A stretch of DNA of 23,731 nucleotides from Bacteroidia bacterium (GTDB lineage: Bacteria > Bacteroidota > Bacteroidia > B-17B0 > Aurantibacillaceae): positions 1 through 23,731 of the forward strand of contig JACMLS010000820.1 in NCBI GenBank assembly GCA_014379485.1. The letters run 5' to 3'. A program made the position numbers and the translations under genes. Within the stretch, counting starts at the first letter, position 1; every line of letters starts with the position of its first letter. Below are positions 6,975 to 14,543 of the stretch, piece after piece. The notes beneath the pieces are model-generated. The model worked only from the letters and a program-made list of their open reading frames with translations. It was not told where the DNA came from and did no database searches.

Positions 6975-8051
6975 ATGGCCGTAAAAAGCAAAAAAGGAGC
7001 TAAGAAATCAAAGCCTTCTCAAAAGAAGGCACCGGTTAAGGCGTTAAAACAATCTTCTAAAAGCAAAAAGAAGAAACCCGTTTCTCCCCCCAAAAATAAA
7101 GTTTCAGAAAAAAAAACAACCGCAAAACCGCTTGCTAAAAAAGTTGCAGCAGTTAAAGCGCCAAAAAAAATTGTTGAGAAAAAAGAAACACCCCCTCCTG
7201 TAGTTGTAAAAAAACAGGCAAGCCCTTCTCCTAAAAAAGAGGTAAAAGTTGCGCCACCTGTTATTGAGCAAAAACCAATAATTGTTTCTAACCATCCCAA
7301 ATTAAGAGTCAAAACCGTACTGGTGTCGCAACCAAGACCTGAGAGCGAAAAATCTCCTTACCTGGAACTTGCACGCAAATACAACCTGAAAATGGATTTC
7401 AGACAATTCATTTCTATTGAAGGTGTGCCCGCTAAAGATTTTCGTATGCAACGCGTTGGCATTTTAGAACACAATGCGGTTATTTTAACCAGTCGTATTG
7501 CCATAGATCATTATTTTAGAATGGCCAACGAAATGCGCGTTACCATTCCTGAAACAATGAAATATTTTTGCCTGTCAGAATCTATTGCCTATTATTTGCA
7601 GAAATATGTTCAGTATAGAAAAAGAAAAATATTTTTTGGCCACCAGACCATTGCAGATTTGGTTGACGTGCTTAAAAAACATAAAGAAGAAAAATTTTTA
7701 TTACCCGTTTCAGACGTTCACCGCGAGCAGATTGTTGAGTTTTTAGATGAGATGAATGTTAAATACACCAAAGCCACATTCTACAAAACCGTAAGCGCAG
7801 ACCTGAGTGATATGAACGGAGTGCTCGATTACGACATTGTGGTTTTCTTTACCTCTGCCGGAATTAAATCTTTAAAAAAGAATTTCCCGAACCTTGTACA
7901 AGGCAACGTTCGTATAGGTGCTTTTGGATACAATACAGCCCAAACCGTTCAGGAACTTGGGTACCGCTTAGATATTCACTCACCAACACCACAGGCCCCC
8001 AGCATGACCATGGCGCTTGAGCACTACCTGCGCGAATCAAACAAACGCTAA
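6975..8051 (+). CDS. hemD: Uroporphyrinogen-III synthase with Lys/Pro-rich N-terminal extension
   Basis: HemD cyclises hydroxymethylbilane with inversion of ring D to give uroporphyrinogen III, the precursor of haem, sirohaem and cobamides, in the cytoplasm. The catalytic module spans about 111-358 (R-V-K-T-V-L-V-S-Q-P-R-P onward, with T-S-R-I-A-I-D-H-Y, P-V-S-D and F-F-T-S-A-G-I landmarks and a P-T-P-Q-A-P-S-M-T near the C-terminus), about the size of a whole typical HemD. In front of it is a low-complexity tail of about 108 residues: 33 of the first 100 residues are Lys and 14 are Pro, with many Ala, Ser and Val, resembling histone-H1-like tails. The ATG at 6975 is the only ATG before the tail and the reading frame is maintained throughout, so the tail is probably translated. 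A downstream non-ATG start cannot be excluded. The gene lies between DUF4271 and rnpA. Confidence 0.88.
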   Translation: MAVKSKKGAKKSKPSQKKAPVKALKQSSKSKKKKPVSPPKNKVSEKKTTAKPLAKKVAAVKAPKKIVEKKETPPPVVVKKQASPSPKKEVKVAPPVIEQKPIIVSNHPKLRVKTVLVSQPRPESEKSPYLELARKYNLKMDFRQFISIEGVPAKDFRMQRVGILEHNAVILTSRIAIDHYFRMANEMRVTIPETMKYFCLSESIAYYLQKYVQYRKRKIFFGHQTIADLVDVLKKHKEEKFLLPVSDVHREQIVEFLDEMNVKYTKATFYKTVSADLSDMNGVLDYDIVVFFTSAGIKSLKKNFPNLVQGNVRIGAFGYNTAQTVQELGYRLDIHSPTPQAPSMTMALEHYLRESNKR

Positions 8052-8059
8052 CCAAAAAA

Positions 8060-8114
8060 GTTTACGGTTTTCAGTTAGTTTAGCTTTTCAACCAATCAAC
8101 TGTAAACCGAAAAC
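8060..8114. repeat. Inverted repeat built of GTTTNCR heptamers between hemD and rnpA
   Basis: The arms at 8060-8076 and 8098-8114 pair at 15 of 17 positions around a 21-nt loop. Each arm reads as heptamers: GTTTACG-GTTTTCA-GTT on the plus strand, and GTTTTCG-GTTTACA-GTT on the minus strand of the right arm. No T-run follows the right arm; a T-run would follow the left arm only for minus-strand transcription, where there is no gene. It may act as an mRNA processing or attenuating hairpin, or be a mobile-type short repeat. Confidence 0.6.
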
Positions 8115-8157
8115 CTGCAATCAAATTTTCTTACGAACTCAATCCCTGAATTTTTAA

Positions 8158-8165
8158 TACTTTCG
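8158..8165 (+). promoter_or_regulatory. Putative -7 box (one mismatch) of rnpA
   Basis: TACTTTCG differs from TAnnTTTG at one base and lies 20 nt before the rnpA ATG at 8186. The evidence is weak without a visible -33 element. Confidence 0.3.
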
Positions 8166-8185
8166 CTTAAACTGAGAGCCAAAAA

Positions 8186-8584
8186 ATGTTTCGCTTTACC
8201 AAACAAGAACGTCTTTGCAGCCGTAAGGCAATAGAAATTCTTTATACCAAAGGAAAAGCAAAAAATATTTTTCCGTTCAGAGTTATCGTTATAAAAAGCG
8301 ATCCCGAAAAACACCTTAACAAAGAAAAATATCCGGCAAGATTTATGATCTCTGTTCCTAAAAAGAGAATAAAACTGGCTGTAAAACGCAACCGCGTAAA
8401 ACGTTTGGTCCGCGAAGCCTGGAGACTGAACAAACATAAACTTTACGCAGAACTGCTAAAGAAAAACGCTCATTGCGATGTAATGTTAGTGTACATTACC
8501 TCAGATCTGCCAGAGTTGAAAGGTGTAGAAAACAAAATGCCCGCAGTTTTCAACTTTATAGTGGGGGAAATTACAAGAGATTAA
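8186..8584 (+). CDS. rnpA: Ribonuclease P protein component
   Basis: A 132-residue RnpA, the small basic protein subunit that helps the RNase P RNA bind and cleave 5' leaders of pre-tRNAs. The diagnostic R-N-R box is intact within K-R-N-R-V-K-R-L-V-R-E-A-W-R (67-80), preceded by the family's beta-strand S-V-P-K-K (56-60). The N-terminal F-x-K-x-E-R-L-x-S-R-K (about 4-14) is also typical. Length is normal. In many bacteria rnpA follows rpmH; here, as often in Bacteroidota, it follows hemD and precedes an S41 protease, though in this window a lipoprotein gene lies between them. Confidence 0.95.
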   Translation: MFRFTKQERLCSRKAIEILYTKGKAKNIFPFRVIVIKSDPEKHLNKEKYPARFMISVPKKRIKLAVKRNRVKRLVREAWRLNKHKLYAELLKKNAHCDVMLVYITSDLPELKGVENKMPAVFNFIVGEITRD

Positions 8585-8599
8585 CAAATCTCAATAAAA

Positions 8600-8607
8600 T
8601 AAATTTG
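8600..8607 (+). promoter_or_regulatory. Putative -7 box of the DUF2314 lipoprotein gene
   Basis: TAAATTTG fits TAnnTTTG perfectly, 16 nt after the rnpA stop and 65 nt before the ATG at 8673. The leader would contain a small inverted repeat (GGCCA...TGGCC, in the 8620s-8640). No TTG is visible at -33. Confidence 0.35.
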
Positions 8608-8672
8608 TAATTTTATAGGACTGGCCATATTGGCTGGCCCGGAAAACACCAATCAATACATAGTAGTAATTT

Positions 8673-9176
8673 ATGAAACAATTTATTCTTGCAACGCTGA
8701 TTTTAATTGGACTAATAAGTTGCAGTAATAACCCAACAACTAAAGTTGAAAGAGAAGGTGAGCCCGCAATTTATAATGTTGAAGATAAAGATGCAGAAAT
8801 GAATGAGGCAATAAAAACTGCGAACAAAACAATTGATGAATTCAGAAAAGCCTTAGAAAGCAACAATCCTGATTTTGATTATTTTTCAATAAAAATGCGC
8901 TTCAATGCTCCGCCCGGTGGAGAACATATCTGGTTAACTGACATTACATTTAAAAACAATAAATTTTACGGTGTGGTAAATAACGAGCCTGAAATAACAA
9001 CAGAAGTAAAGCTGGGCGACTCGCTTGAGATTGTGAATGACAGGATCAGTGATTGGATGTATCAGGACAATGACACTTTACGCGGAGGCTATACAATACG
9101 GGCAATAAGAAACAAGTTGAGTGATGCAGAAAAAAAACAGTTCGACGTGGAGAACGGGTTATTAATTAAAGATTGA
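8673..9176 (+). CDS. DUF2314 lipoprotein
   Basis: A 167-residue predicted lipoprotein. The signal peptide ends in the lipobox L-I-S-C with the acylated Cys at 17. The region from about 82 to 165 looks like DUF2314 (YegJ-type): F-S-I-K-M-R-F at the start, then E-H-I-W-L-T-D-I, F-x-G-V-V-N-N-E-P, L-G-D-S-L-E-I and I-S-D-W-M-Y. Proteins with this domain have no established function that I know. It interrupts the usual rnpA-S41 protease neighbourhood and lies only 20 bp before the protease ATG, so it is likely co-transcribed with the protease. Confidence 0.8.
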   Translation: MKQFILATLILIGLISCSNNPTTKVEREGEPAIYNVEDKDAEMNEAIKTANKTIDEFRKALESNNPDFDYFSIKMRFNAPPGGEHIWLTDITFKNNKFYGVVNNEPEITTEVKLGDSLEIVNDRISDWMYQDNDTLRGGYTIRAIRNKLSDAEKKQFDVENGLLIKD

Positions 9177-9196
9177 AAAAACAAAAAATAAACAAC

Positions 9197-10915
9197 ATGA
9201 AAAAATTTCTTTCAGGTACAAAACGCGTTTTAAAAAAACCTTTTGTTGCGGTTAGTCTTACCCTTTTAATTATAGGAGGTTTTGCTTTTAAACCCGTTGA
9301 AGATTATTTTGAGATCTCTAAGAACATAGACATTTTTGTTACCCTTTTCAGAGAAGTGAATGTGTATTATGTTGACGAAGCAAAACCCGGAGAACTGATG
9401 AAAACCGGTATTGATGCCATGCTCGAAAGCCTTGACCCGTACACCAATTACATTAGCGAAAGTGACATTGAAGACTATCGTTTTATGACCACCGGCGAGT
9501 ATGGCGGAATTGGCGCCGTGGTAAGGCAGGTAGAAGGACAGGTAGTTATCTCCGAACCTTACGAAGGTTTCTCAGCACAAAAAGCCGGAATGAAAGCCGG
9601 AGATATTATTACTGAAATAGACGGAAAAAGCATTAAAACAAAAGCGAGCGATGAAATAAGCCATTTACTGAAAGGGCAGGCAGGAACTCCGATTAAATTA
9701 ACCATTACAAGATTAGGAGAACCTGCGCCACTTGTATTTGAAATGAAACGCGAAGAAATAAAAGTAAAAAATGTTCCTTATTTCGGAATGCTGAATAATG
9801 AAGTGGGCTACATTAAACTTACCGGCTTTACAGAAAATGCTGCGCAGGAAGTTAAAGATGCGCTGATAAAATTAAAAAACGAAAAAGGCGCAAAATCAAT
9901 TGTACTTGACCTGCGCGAAAACCCGGGCGGACTTTTGCGCGAGGCTGTTGAGATAGTAAATTTATTTGTGGATAAAGGACAGGATATTGTTTTTACCAAG
10001 GGAAAAGTAAAAGACTGGGATAAAACTTATAAATCTTTAAGCAACCCTGTTGATGTAAACATTCCGCTTACCGTTTTGGTAAACAAAGGTTCTGCTTCTG
10101 CTTCAGAAATTGTTTCGGGTTCTTTACAGGATTTAGACCGCGCAGTAATTGTTGGTCAGCGCACTTACGGAAAAGGATTGGTGCAGCAAACGCGCCCACT
10201 TACTTATGGCGCGCAATTAAAAGTTACTGTTGCAAAATATTATGTGCCCAGTGGCCGTTGTATACAGGCGCTTGATTACTCGCACAGAACAGACGACGGA
10301 AGTGTAGAAAAAGTTCCTGATTCGCTTATTACTGCTTTTAAAACAAAAAACGGAAGAGTTGTTTATGACGGAGCCGGAATTAATCCTGATCTGATCACCG
10401 AAACAGCAACGCAGGGAGTTTTATTGAGTACACTGTTGAACCGTAATTTTATTTTTGAATATGCAACGCTTTACGCAAGCAAAAATAAAACAATTGCAGC
10501 GGCAAAAGACTTTAAACTGAGCGATGTTGAATACGATGCTTTTGTAAAATTCATGAAAGAAAAGAATTACGAATACTCTACCCGCTCAGAAAAAGAATTG
10601 TTTGCGTTTAAAGAAAGTGCAGAAACAGAAAAGTATTACGAAGACGTAAAAGCAGAATACCAGGCACTGAAAGAAAAAATGACTCTCAGAAAGAACGACG
10701 ACCTGATTAAACGTAAAGCAGAAATAAAACCCTGGCTCGAAGAAGAAATTGCAAGCCGCTATTATTACCAGGGCGGCCGCTTAGAAGCCAACGTTAAGTA
10801 CGATAAAGAGATCTCAGAAGCTTTAAAAGTGGCCTCAGACGCAGTAAAAATGAAAAGCGTACTAACTACTATAGAAAAAGCAAAAAAGCCTTTTAATCCG
10901 GCCAAAAGATTTTAA
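9197..10915 (+). CDS. S41-family carboxy-terminal processing protease
   Basis: A 572-residue CtpA/Prc-type serine protease that cleaves proteins near their C-termini in the cell envelope. An N-terminal membrane segment or signal anchor lies at about 15-33, a PDZ domain at about 97-175, and the protease core at about 196-370. The catalytic Ser-Lys dyad is readable: Ser301 in G-S-A-S-A-S-E and Lys326 in Y-G-K-G, with Gln330 four residues on, giving the S-x24-K-x3-Q arrangement of CtpB-like enzymes. A helical C-terminal extension of about 200 residues follows, as in other Bacteroidota S41 proteases. I chose the ATG at 9197; a TTG at 9173 opens the frame 8 codons earlier but overlaps the preceding stop codon and is less likely. 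An A-rich stretch upstream is typical of ribosome loading in this phylum. Confidence 0.93.
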   Translation: MKKFLSGTKRVLKKPFVAVSLTLLIIGGFAFKPVEDYFEISKNIDIFVTLFREVNVYYVDEAKPGELMKTGIDAMLESLDPYTNYISESDIEDYRFMTTGEYGGIGAVVRQVEGQVVISEPYEGFSAQKAGMKAGDIITEIDGKSIKTKASDEISHLLKGQAGTPIKLTITRLGEPAPLVFEMKREEIKVKNVPYFGMLNNEVGYIKLTGFTENAAQEVKDALIKLKNEKGAKSIVLDLRENPGGLLREAVEIVNLFVDKGQDIVFTKGKVKDWDKTYKSLSNPVDVNIPLTVLVNKGSASASEIVSGSLQDLDRAVIVGQRTYGKGLVQQTRPLTYGAQLKVTVAKYYVPSGRCIQALDYSHRTDDGSVEKVPDSLITAFKTKNGRVVYDGAGINPDLITETATQGVLLSTLLNRNFIFEYATLYASKNKTIAAAKDFKLSDVEYDAFVKFMKEKNYEYSTRSEKELFAFKESAETEKYYEDVKAEYQALKEKMTLRKNDDLIKRKAEIKPWLEEEIASRYYYQGGRLEANVKYDKEISEALKVASDAVKMKSVLTTIEKAKKPFNPAKRF

Positions 10916-10976
10916 GGAACATGTCAGGCAATTTTTTAATTTTTACCTGTCAATGATCACTGCTTAAAGCAGGCTA

Positions 10977-11456
10977 ATGAAAAAAATTATTTTTATATCT
11001 TCTCTTTTGTTTTTGATCTGGTCTTTTTCAAAAAGCTTTTCCAATAAAGGCATTCATAAATATTGTTTTAAAGACCGGGTAAAAGAAGACACAGCTGAGC
11101 GTTATGAGCAGTATTTTTTAGAGGTGAACCTTACAAAAAAAACATTCCGCTACGAAATTCTTGCTGAAAGGGTATCGAGAGAAAATAAATGGATCTCGCT
11201 TTCAGTTTACTCTGGTAAAGCAAAAGAAAGTGGCGAGAACAAACTAACATTTACAACTTCATTATTTACCCAGCGTAAAAAATTTGAGGGCCATGTGTTT
11301 GACGAACAAAAATCTGAAGCGCAGGAAAAACTTTTAATGGATACGAAAGAGAACTCACTTTACAATCAAAAAAACAAACAAAAAGTGTTCATGTATTCCT
11401 GTCCGCATTTTTCTTCTGATAGTTTAGGCTCTATGTTTGAGCATTGGAAAAATTAA
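10977..11456 (+). CDS. Small exported protein of unknown function
   Basis: A 159-residue protein with a signal peptide (about 1-21, M-K-K-I-I-F-I-S-S-L-L-F-L) and a polar, lysine-rich mature part; I do not recognise the family. The mature part has a predicted beta-rich segment (Y-F-L-E-V-N-L-T-K-K-T-F-R-Y-E-I, about 45-60) and two widely separated cysteines (30 and 140). It starts 61 bp after the S41 protease gene in the same direction and may be a distal operon member. Its TAA stop overlaps the stop codon of the convergent gene by the 4 bp TTAA (11453-11456). Confidence 0.65.
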   Translation: MKKIIFISSLLFLIWSFSKSFSNKGIHKYCFKDRVKEDTAERYEQYFLEVNLTKKTFRYEILAERVSRENKWISLSVYSGKAKESGENKLTFTTSLFTQRKKFEGHVFDEQKSEAQEKLLMDTKENSLYNQKNKQKVFMYSCPHFSSDSLGSMFEHWKN

Positions 11457-12046
11457 GTTTCCGGCACTTGTTTTTGTTTCTTAAACCTTTTTACAGTAAA
11501 ATTTATTCCAAAAGTAATTTTGTGTTTACCAAAATTTCCAAAGTGTGTTTTCCCTATATTGAAATCATATCCGTATACTATATATACGAAATGGCAATAG
11601 GTGGCACCTGCCTCAGGAGAGATTCTGAGGTCTGTGTTTTTAAGATCAGACAAACCTGAACAGGAAACCCGCATTAAAAGAGAACTGTAATTTCCCTGAA
11701 AAGTAAACCTGGGGGCAGTATAAAATATATTCTTTTTATATCCTAAGTCAACTCCAACCTTTGCAATAAGACTGTTTTTCACAACACTTAAACAAGATTC
11801 TTCCTTTTCAAGGTCGTATTGATATCCAACAGAAAGATTCACAAAATTAATTTCCTGGTTCTGAAAAATAAATTCCGGCGAGAGTACAAATGAAGACCGC
11901 TCTTTAAAAGACTGCGAATGGCTTTTACTTAATCCCTCGAAAATTTCGTTAAACGTTCCGCCAAAGAGCTGTGCCTTTGTGTTTGTGTGAGCACAGAAAA
12001 ATACACAAATCATAATTATTTTTAACTTTTTCTCTTTTGCTTTCAT
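11453..12046 (-). CDS. Exported protein of unknown function, probable small beta-barrel
   Basis: A 197-residue protein with a signal peptide (about 1-25, ending T-K-A-Q). The mature sequence alternates hydrophobic and polar residues (F-V-L-S-P-E-F-I-F-Q, then F-V-N-L-S-V-G-Y-Q-Y, then L-I-A-K-V-G-V-D-L-G-Y, then K-I-T-F-G-I-N-F-T-V), consistent with an eight-or-so-strand outer-membrane barrel; this is inferred from pattern, not from family recognition. A -7 box match lies 19 nt upstream on the minus strand. It converges on the small exported gene with a 4-bp stop-codon overlap. Confidence 0.6.
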   Translation of the reverse strand: MKAKEKKLKIIMICVFFCAHTNTKAQLFGGTFNEIFEGLSKSHSQSFKERSSFVLSPEFIFQNQEINFVNLSVGYQYDLEKEESCLSVVKNSLIAKVGVDLGYKKNIFYTAPRFTFQGNYSSLLMRVSCSGLSDLKNTDLRISPEAGATYCHFVYIVYGYDFNIGKTHFGNFGKHKITFGINFTVKRFKKQKQVPET

Positions 12047-12065
12047 TTCTCTTGTATTTATATTT

Positions 12066-12073
12066 CAAAATTA
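12066..12073 (-). promoter_or_regulatory. Putative -7 box of the gene at 11453-12046
   Basis: On the minus strand this reads TAATTTTG, a perfect TAnnTTTG match, ending 19 nt before the ATG. No TTG is present at 17-23 nt spacing. The rest of the divergent gap (12074-12233) is A+T-rich and shows no other feature I can name. Confidence 0.4.
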
Positions 12074-12233
12074 CAGAGAGAACAAGTTCGGAAAATGCAA
12101 CAGCAAAACTCATTTTAATGAATAACAAAAAAATTACAAAGTGATTTTGCAGAAAACGCAAATAGAAAATACTCCTGCGGGGTTTATATATTTCAAATGG
12201 ATGATGTAGTCACGACTTCTTAATGAAGATTAG

Positions 12234-12241
12234 TATATTTG
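12234..12241 (+). promoter_or_regulatory. TATATTTG motif abutting the start codon of the YD-repeat gene
   Basis: A perfect TAnnTTTG match that runs directly into the ATG at 12242. If it is a real -7 box, transcription would begin inside the coding sequence, so it may be fortuitous or the translation start may lie further downstream. Confidence 0.25.
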
Positions 12242-13141
12242 ATGCAGGAATCTAAAAAATTAGTTGTGAGGTTAAACGCGCTGTTATTTCTTGTCGGTTT
12301 GTTTTGCATAAATATGCAGGGGCAATTACTGCCTTATAATTTAAAAGGCAAAGTAAAACAACTTACCGGCACAGAGTATATTGTAGAGCAGATAAAAGAC
12401 AACGAAGTAAAACATGGAAAACAATCTGACTTGCAGTATATATATTTTTTAGGCCCTTTTAACAAGCTAATTAAGATAGTGAGAAAAGAATTAGACGGCA
12501 CATTTTATAGTGAGACCAGATATACTTACAACTCCTACGGACTTTTAGTGCAGGAAAAAACAAAAAACAAGTACAATGAAACCAGTTCAATGCAATTTTT
12601 TTATAATGACAAGAAACAATTGGCAGAAGAAAAACGATTTAGAAATGAAGAGTCTGAGGCGTGTTATAAATATATATACGCAAACAACAGAAAAATCAAG
12701 ACTGATAATTATAACCACGAAAACAAACTGATCAGCTCTCATGAATATGAATACGATGCAAAAGGAAACCATGTAAAAACGAGATGGCTTTCCACCATGG
12801 GGGGAGAAGAAACAGAGCTATTTTGTTATGATTCTTTGAACAGGAGAACATCTTACGATTTGTTTGGATCTTCTAAGTATACATGTTCTTATACCGATAC
12901 AAGCTCTTTAATAAGCACAGAATCGTTTTTTAAGAATGGAACCCTTGAGTGGACTAAAACATACTTATACGATTCTCACAGAAGGCAAAAAAGAATTGAA
13001 TTTACTGATCATATCAAAAAACTTACCCGTCTATCGGAGTACAAATGTAAATATGATTCTGCGGGCAATCTTACAGAGGAAGTATATATTGAAAACGGAG
13101 AAGCAAAGTATGTAAGGGTTTATAAAATACGGTACAAATAA
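12242..13141 (+). CDS. Exported YD-repeat (RHS-like) protein
   Basis: A 299-residue exported protein composed largely of YD/RHS-type repeats. The signal peptide is at about 9-30. About six repeat units can be read: Y-T-Y-N-S-Y-G-L-L, F-F-Y-N-D-K-K-Q-L, Y-E-Y-D-A-K-G-N-H, Y-D-S-L-N-R-R-T, Y-L-Y-D-S-H-R-R-Q and C-K-Y-D-S-A-G-N-L. There is no C-terminal toxin or core protease domain as in polymorphic RHS toxins, and no VgrG/Tc neighbours, so this is a small stand-alone YD protein like others common in Bacteroidota. I start at the ATG (12242); the TTG one codon earlier adds nothing. The gene converges on the TPR lipoprotein, with 25 bp between stops. Confidence 0.75.
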   Translation: MQESKKLVVRLNALLFLVGLFCINMQGQLLPYNLKGKVKQLTGTEYIVEQIKDNEVKHGKQSDLQYIYFLGPFNKLIKIVRKELDGTFYSETRYTYNSYGLLVQEKTKNKYNETSSMQFFYNDKKQLAEEKRFRNEESEACYKYIYANNRKIKTDNYNHENKLISSHEYEYDAKGNHVKTRWLSTMGGEETELFCYDSLNRRTSYDLFGSSKYTCSYTDTSSLISTESFFKNGTLEWTKTYLYDSHRRQKRIEFTDHIKKLTRLSEYKCKYDSAGNLTEEVYIENGEAKYVRVYKIRYK

Positions 13142-13166
13142 TTTTACGGAAAAAGTAAATAGAAAA

Positions 13167-14438
13167 TCAGCTTTTCTTGCCAGGCTTACGAAACTCTTTT
13201 TCGTAAATAGCATCAATCACTTTCTTAAGAGAATCGCTCATAGAATTAAAACCGTGTATGTTGGCAATGTTTTTTGGCTTACTTAACTGCTGCTTTAACC
13301 AAACATCGTTTTTCAGTTTGCCTTTGTTGGCGTTGGCATTGTAATTATCGTAAGCGCGGTTGTTTAATTCTGTTTTTTTCTGATAATATTTTTTATCAAA
13401 TTCAGTATCCGGATTTTTTCCCGCCTTTATCCATGCTACTTCGTTTTTCTTAATAGAATCAAACCACATTTCTGCAGACTGAACTTCTAATTTTAAAGCG
13501 GTTTCCAGTTCGCTCATTTTATATAATGGAACTTCAATGATGTGACCGGTAATACTATCTAATTTTTCTTTAGGTGTTTTCCCGTCTTTCTTTTCATAAT
13601 ATTCTGCTTCTTCTCCCGCAAAATTATATTCTCTCGCTAATTTTGCTTTTTCATTATACGCTTTGGCAGTTTCTCCGTCTGTTTCAAAACTTGCTTTCAG
13701 GTAAGCGCGTGCTGCCAGGTGTCCTGCTCCTTTTGTACTGTTAGTGTGCAGCAACAAATCTGCCAGCGCTTCCAGCAAAACAGGAGAACGGTAATTAGCA
13801 AAAGTCATCATACCCGCAACGCCTTTTATTGCATCAGCAAGCTCTTTAAAATGCGCTTCAGATTTATAATCTTTATTTTTAAAAACATTTTTGTGCAGGT
13901 AAAAATAAAATCCGGTGTTAGATCCTTTTGAAAGAGGAAGCGTTAGTTTTCCTGCAACTGTTTTTTCTAAAATATATTTTCCAAGGTAAAGCTGATACTT
14001 TTCTCTTCCGAAATGCGCATTCGGATTTATTTTTAAAGCTTGCTGAACATGCTCAACCCCTTTTTGCATATTGTTGTTGTGCATATAAAAAAGGCCCAGA
14101 TTGGCGTGCGTTTCATAAACGTTTGGTTTTATGCCGTCTTTCTTTAGCATTACCTCAATCGCTTTTTCTGGCTGACCGGTTTTATCATAAGCCATTGCCA
14201 GATCATCATAATAATTTAAACTGTCGGGAAATTTTTTTAAAAGGTCTGTTCTGTTCATTATTCTCCAGTAATACATTTCCTGCGAGTGACGAAAGAATTT
14301 TCCCGTCATCAGTTCATGGATCTGAGGAAACTGCTGCTTCTCCATTTTAATGGTATCCCAGTCCCAGCCGCAGGCAAGGAGAATTGGAAGAGAGAAAAGG
14401 AAAACTATTTTTAGCGCTTTTGATTTTTGAGGAGTCAT
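13167..14438 (-). CDS. TPR lipoprotein
   Basis: A 423-residue predicted lipoprotein. The signal peptide ends in the lipobox L-L-A-C with the modified Cys at 23, followed by G-W-D-W-D-T. Two or three TPR units lie between about 72 and 150 (Y-Y-D-D-L-A-M-A-Y-D-K-T-G-Q-P-E-K-A-I, then T-H-A-N-L-G-L-F-Y-M-H-N-N-N-M-Q-K-G-V). The remainder is helical and charged, without a domain I can name. The C-G-W-D start and the R-H-S-Q-x-x-Y-Y segment (about 50-57) recall a widespread uncharacterised TPR lipoprotein group. A perfect -7 box lies 4 nt before the ATG. The gene is divergent from the GNAT gene. Confidence 0.8.
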   Translation of the reverse strand: MTPQKSKALKIVFLFSLPILLACGWDWDTIKMEKQQFPQIHELMTGKFFRHSQEMYYWRIMNRTDLLKKFPDSLNYYDDLAMAYDKTGQPEKAIEVMLKKDGIKPNVYETHANLGLFYMHNNNMQKGVEHVQQALKINPNAHFGREKYQLYLGKYILEKTVAGKLTLPLSKGSNTGFYFYLHKNVFKNKDYKSEAHFKELADAIKGVAGMMTFANYRSPVLLEALADLLLHTNSTKGAGHLAARAYLKASFETDGETAKAYNEKAKLAREYNFAGEEAEYYEKKDGKTPKEKLDSITGHIIEVPLYKMSELETALKLEVQSAEMWFDSIKKNEVAWIKAGKNPDTEFDKKYYQKKTELNNRAYDNYNANANKGKLKNDVWLKQQLSKPKNIANIHGFNSMSDSLKKVIDAIYEKEFRKPGKKS

Positions 14439-14442
14439 GAAT

Positions 14443-14450
14443 CAAATTTA
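14443..14450 (-). promoter_or_regulatory. -7 box of the TPR lipoprotein gene, 4 nt before ATG
   Basis: The minus strand reads TAAATTTG-ATTC-ATG. The motif is a perfect TAnnTTTG match and its distance to the start codon suggests a leaderless or very short-leader mRNA. The -33 region would fall in the adjacent repeat element and has no clear TTG. Confidence 0.5.
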
Positions 14451-14464
14451 CGAAATAAAAGCTT

Positions 14465-14543
14465 TCTCGCGGGGCCGGAGGCCGTATGATCCCGATTTTG
14501 CAATCGGGACGCGAGACGCTCGAAGTGCAATTCTGTTCTCGCG
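14465..14543. repeat. TCTCGCG/CGCGAGA inverted repeats around a hairpin
   Basis: TCTCGCG occurs at 14465-14471 and 14537-14543, and its complement CGCGAGA at 14510-14516. The central copy can pair with either flank, giving two mutually exclusive stems. The first choice encloses the 8-bp hairpin at 14490-14509. The segment is much richer in G+C than its surroundings. Confidence 0.6.
14490..14509. repeat. 8-bp perfect stem-loop TCCCGATT/AATCGGGA
   Basis: TCCCGATT (14490-14497), loop TTGC, AATCGGGA (14502-14509). It shares the CCCGAT/ATCGGG ends with the palindrome at 5067-5084. It lies between divergent genes, so it is not an obvious terminator. Confidence 0.7.

Noticed and set aside
9173..9196. 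TTG start eight codons upstream for the S41 protease
   Set aside because: It overlaps the preceding stop codon; the ATG at 9197 starts a normal signal anchor and has an A-rich leader.
10960..10972. CTGC-TTAAA-GCAG stem as terminator of the S41 protease gene
   Set aside because: The stem is only 4-6 bp, has no T-run, and abuts the start of the next gene.
12242..13141. RHS/polymorphic toxin
   Set aside because: The protein has only YD-type repeats, with no core cage length, no variable toxin C-terminus and no immunity or secretion gene beside it.
13719..14350. Plus-strand open frames of 70 and 140 codons opposite the TPR lipoprotein gene
   Set aside because: They are antisense shadows of a well-supported gene with TPR motifs and a lipobox; their translations are rich in Phe/Cys without any domain.
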